Program-made: the position numbers and the translations under genes | In this document: positions 7,739-9,733 of the stretch, piece after piece | How positions within the stretch are numbered: the stretch's first letter is position 1 | Layout of the letters: each line of letters begins with the position of its first letter | Notes under the pieces: model-generated | The model's database searches: none | What the model saw: the letters and a program-made list of their open reading frames with translations, nothing else | What the model was told of the DNA's origin: nothing | NCBI GenBank assembly: GCA_002377985.1 | Contig: DFQW01000058.1 | Span: forward strand, 444-10,176 | Direction of reading: 5' to 3' | DNA length: 9,733 nt | Origin: Halieaceae bacterium UBA3479 | GTDB lineage: Bacteria; Pseudomonadota; Gammaproteobacteria; Pseudomonadales; Halieaceae

Positions 7739-8764
7739 TTACCAATCCCCTGCGGCGGCGCGTTCAGCTTCGGCCAGCAAGGCGGGCACGTCATACTCTA
7801 GCCCGCGGGCATAATCCGAATCCAGTTTGCCCACAACATGAAGCCCATAGGCACCCTCAATGATGGCTGCCAGCCGCCAAAAGGCCAGCGCCATATAAAA
7901 GTTCATGTTATGCAACGGGCGCCCCAGTCCCTCTGCCCATCGGCCGGCCAATTCTCTGCGACTGATTACCCCCGAGCGCCGCGAAAGCGCCTGTAAAGTG
8001 CTAAAGGCCGGCGGCTCCTGGGTGCGATAATCGCCCCAGAACATCAGCATGAGGGCCACGTCCATATAGGGATCACCTACCGTAGCCAGCTCCCAGTCGA
8101 TGATGGCGAGAATCTCGGGCTTGTCGCGCGCAGCCAAGGTGTTGTCGAGGTGATAGTCCCCGTGAATTACCGCGGGTGGCGTAGCCGATGGAATGTGTCG
8201 CCCAAGCCACTCACCCAGAGCAAATAACTGTGGCAACTCTCGGACCGCATGCTCGCGTCGCACCCCCATCCACCGTTCTATCTGGCGCTCGACAAATTGC
8301 TCTGGCCGTCCCAGTTTGGCCAGCGCGGGCAAATTGGGGGGCACGCTGTGCAGGATCACCAGCTGATCAATCAGATCGCAGCCCAGTGCGTTCACGCTTT
8401 CGGCGCTGTCAGGGTATTCATCGGGCATCGCCTCCGTTAGCGCAACGCCATCTACCCACTCCTGAACCAGAAAAGGCCTGCCAATCACTTCGGTATCCTC
8501 ACACCAGGCCAACACCGCTGGTGCTCTCACGGGATAGGCCGCAATTGCCTGCAGAATTTGCGCCTCCCGCTGAATACCGCGGGCAGATGTGGGGGAGATA
8601 TCGTTGAGCGGTGGCGTCCTCACCACACATGCGCTGTCGCCATCGCGAAATTGCCACGTGAGGTTGGAGTTACCCCCGCTTAACGCGGTGACAAACTCGG
8701 GCTGCTGCCAATCCAGTGATGCCTTTAGCCACGTGGCGATGGCGTCGGTGACGTCTCCCGTCAT
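7739..8764 (-). CDS. APH-fold phosphotransferase of the ACAD10/11/LvaA kind
   Basis: A 341-residue kinase-like protein of the aminoglycoside phosphotransferase family. The Gly-rich turn SGGNSNLTW (29-37), the catalytic loop HGDYHLDN (201-208, base Asp203, metal ligand Asn208) and the metal-binding DWELA (223-227, Asp223) are intact, so it should be active. The nucleotide-binding lysine position reads CVVRTPP with Arg49; I recall Arg there in the ACAD10/11-related branch (VLRxxPP), so I do not read it as inactivation. That branch is tied to acyl-CoA metabolism, not drug resistance: LvaA of Pseudomonas putida phosphorylates 4-hydroxyvaleryl-CoA, and the mammalian ACAD10/11 fusions do similar chemistry. 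The start ATG overlaps the SDR stop by one base (TGATG) and is preceded by GGAG (8772-8775) at 7 nt. The acyl-CoA synthetase follows after 5 nt. Substrate identity, by context a hydroxyacyl-CoA, is inferred. Confidence 0.87.
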   Translation of the reverse strand: MTGDVTDAIATWLKASLDWQQPEFVTALSGGNSNLTWQFRDGDSACVVRTPPLNDISPTSARGIQREAQILQAIAAYPVRAPAVLAWCEDTEVIGRPFLVQEWVDGVALTEAMPDEYPDSAESVNALGCDLIDQLVILHSVPPNLPALAKLGRPEQFVERQIERWMGVRREHAVRELPQLFALGEWLGRHIPSATPPAVIHGDYHLDNTLAARDKPEILAIIDWELATVGDPYMDVALMLMFWGDYRTQEPPAFSTLQALSRRSGVISRRELAGRWAEGLGRPLHNMNFYMALAFWRLAAIIEGAYGLHVVGKLDSDYARGLEYDVPALLAEAERAAAGDW

Positions 8765-9492
8765 CAGGTAACTCCAAAGCTGGACAGCAAACCACCATCA
8801 ACCGGAACATTGGCGCCCGTCATGTAGCGACTCTGGCTGACCCAATAGACCACCTCGGCGATTTCCCGCTCCTCGGCAAAGCGACGCATGGGAATCTGGC
8901 CGTTCATTTTCTCGAGGGCCGCCTCGCTCAAGCCAGAGGTCATCTCAGTCAGCACAAGGCCCGGTATCACGAGATTGGCAGTGATGGCTTTGGGCGCCAG
9001 TTCAATCGCCAACGCTTTGGTCAGACCCGACAAACCCGCTTTGGAGGACGCATAGGCAGCGTCTCCCGGAAAACCTCGAAAACCTACGACCGCGCCCACG
9101 TTGACAATCGCACTGCCCGCATCCATGTGTTTAAGTGCGGCGCGCGTCATTGTCATCGCGCCGGTTAAATTGACCTGTAGCACTTCCTGCCACGCCTCAT
9201 CGCTCAGCCTGGGGAGCTTGCCCCCCCGGTGCACCCCGGCGTTATTGACCAAAACATCTATCCGGCCGAACGCTGCCGCAACGGCCTCGATAGTGGTATC
9301 GATGGACTCGCGGTTAGCGACATCACACTGGAAACCCTTGGCACGCGCGCCTAATGACTCTGCAAGGTCCAGCACTGCCTCACTGCGGGCCAGCAGCGCG
9401 ACCTCATGACCTGCCTCTATCGCCAGACGTGCCACCGACGCGCCAATACCCCGCGACGCGCCGGTCACGACCCAGACTTGACTGCCAGACAT
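8764..9492 (-). CDS. FabG-like short-chain dehydrogenase/reductase with catalytic Ser replaced by Ala
   Basis: A 242-residue classical SDR. It has the Rossmann nucleotide motif TGASRGIG (10-17), CDV (56-58), NNAG (83-86), the QVNLTG Asn108, YASSK with Tyr147 and Lys151, PGLVLTEM (177-184) and a closing NVPVDGG. This suggests NAD(P)-dependent alcohol/ketone conversion on an acyl-CoA or similar substrate. The Arg after TGAS hints at NADP(H) preference, weakly. The odd point is NVGAVVG (131-137): aligning with TIGSVVG of FabG puts Ala134 at the catalytic Ser, exactly 13 residues before the Tyr as in FabG. The ATG is preceded by AGGAGA (9501-9506) at 8 nt. It is the first gene of the operon and overlaps the kinase gene by one base. 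By analogy with LvaD it could interconvert 4-oxo- and 4-hydroxyacyl-CoA; 3-hydroxyacyl-CoA dehydrogenase is the main alternative. Confidence 0.9.
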   Translation of the reverse strand: MSGSQVWVVTGASRGIGASVARLAIEAGHEVALLARSEAVLDLAESLGARAKGFQCDVANRESIDTTIEAVAAAFGRIDVLVNNAGVHRGGKLPRLSDEAWQEVLQVNLTGAMTMTRAALKHMDAGSAIVNVGAVVGFRGFPGDAAYASSKAGLSGLTKALAIELAPKAITANLVIPGLVLTEMTSGLSEAALEKMNGQIPMRRFAEEREIAEVVYWVSQSRYMTGANVPVDGGLLSSFGVT

Positions 9493-9576
9493 ACCTCAGT
9501 TCTCCTAAAATGCCGCCATCAGGCGCCGCAAACGGGCAGTTTTCTTATCGGTCGCGTTGCTTGTTTGCGTCCAGCA

Positions 9577-9604
9577 AGTCTAAACTAGCTCCCTGATTTG
9601 GCAA
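9577..9604 (-). promoter_or_regulatory. Candidate sigma70 promoter for the six-gene minus-strand operon
   Basis: Reading the minus strand, TTGCCA (9604-9599) matches five of six bases of the -35 consensus and is followed after 16 nt by TAGACT (9582-9577), four of six for -10. It would give a leader of roughly 80 nt before the SDR start. The same segment holds an imperfect palindrome AGTCTAAACT (9577-9586; eight of ten positions symmetric) and short arms TTGCT/AGCAA (9557-9561, 9573-9577), either of which could be part of a TetR operator. The assignment is by eye. Confidence 0.3.
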
Positions 9605-9656
9605 GCCTGCGTTGGCTGCGCGAAGCACTCGTGCAGTTGCCCCGCACCACGGCACC

Positions 9657-9663
9657 GAGGAGG
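9657..9663 (+). promoter_or_regulatory. Strong ribosome binding site that selects the GTG start of the acyl-CoA dehydrogenase
   Basis: GAGGAGG lies 8 nt before GTG at 9672 but only 2 nt before the in-frame TTG at 9666, so it favours the GTG as start. Confidence 0.65.
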
Positions 9664-9671
9664 TATTGGCT

Positions 9672-9733
9672 GTGTGGTCCTTTGAGACAGACCCTGAATT
9701 TCAAGCATCTCTCGACTGGATCGACCAGTTTAC
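9672..9733 (+). CDS. Acyl-CoA dehydrogenase, N-terminal end (partial)
   Basis: Twenty codons from a GTG start run off the window end, reading (M)WSFETDPEFQASLDWIDQF. The W-x-F-x-TDPEFQ...LDW...F pattern is a familiar opening of one group of bacterial acyl-CoA dehydrogenases, whose next residues usually begin the N-terminal helical domain. The start is supported by a GAGGAGG site at 8 nt. It is divergent from the SDR-kinase-ligase operon, so both probably share a control region. An acyl-CoA dehydrogenase beside an APH-fold kinase recalls the ACAD10/11 fusions and LvaA-LvaC, where the dehydrogenase-like partner removes the phosphate rather than doing ordinary desaturation. Twenty residues cannot tell that subgroup from a plain dehydrogenase. 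Confidence 0.7.
   Translation, partial: MWSFETDPEFQASLDWIDQF

Noticed and set aside
7739..8764. Aminoglycoside resistance gene.
   Set aside because: The APH fold is there, but the position between an acyl-CoA synthetase and an SDR and near an acyl-CoA dehydrogenase, plus the VVRTPP wording, points to the acyl-CoA-linked branch.
1..9733. Mobile element, CRISPR, phage or RNA gene.
   Set aside because: No transposase, integrase, direct-repeat array, tRNA-like cloverleaf or rRNA stretch was seen; all long open regions are accounted for by metabolic genes.

Overview
The window looks like chromosomal DNA of a moderately GC-rich gammaproteobacterium. Its genes concern acyl-CoA, fatty-acid and amino-acid-derived CoA-ester catabolism, plus a ModF-type ABC ATPase related to the Escherichia coli protein. 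A marine oligotroph of the OM60/NOR5 (Halieaceae) or related kind is my guess from gene content and style; no sequence here proves it. I see no rRNA, tRNA, insertion sequence, phage gene or CRISPR array.

Left part (1-3590). The window opens inside the C-terminal end of a bifunctional enoyl-CoA hydratase/3-hydroxyacyl-CoA dehydrogenase. An AT-rich spacer with a perfect inverted repeat follows, then a complete glutaryl-CoA dehydrogenase gene (gcdH). These two activities are consecutive: glutaryl-CoA gives crotonyl-CoA, which the hydratase/dehydrogenase can take to acetoacetyl-CoA. A two-domain ABC ATPase of the ModF type converges on gcdH, and their stop codons overlap. It is divergent from a small PaaI-type hot-dog thioesterase.

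Right part (3610-9492, minus strand). Six tightly packed genes read leftward, with junctions from an 8-nt overlap to a 14-nt gap: a short-chain dehydrogenase (SDR), an aminoglycoside-phosphotransferase-fold kinase of the ACAD10/11/LvaA kind, a medium-chain-type acyl-CoA synthetase, a TetR regulator, an alpha/beta hydrolase and a luciferase-like flavin monooxygenase. A 179-nt divergent region separates this operon from the first 20 codons of a plus-strand acyl-CoA dehydrogenase (9672 to the window end).

How it may work. SDR, acyl-CoA ligase, APH-fold kinase and acyl-CoA dehydrogenase together resemble the parts list of the lva pathway of Pseudomonas putida and of ACAD10/11 chemistry, in which a 4-hydroxyacyl-CoA is phosphorylated on its hydroxyl and rearranged so beta-oxidation can continue. 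The added flavin monooxygenase and hydrolase could supply the hydroxy acid, for instance by Baeyer-Villiger oxidation and ester or lactone opening. That is inference. Two enzymes carry notable sequence changes: the SDR has Ala where the catalytic Ser should be, and the first ATPase domain of ModF has lost three catalytic motif residues.
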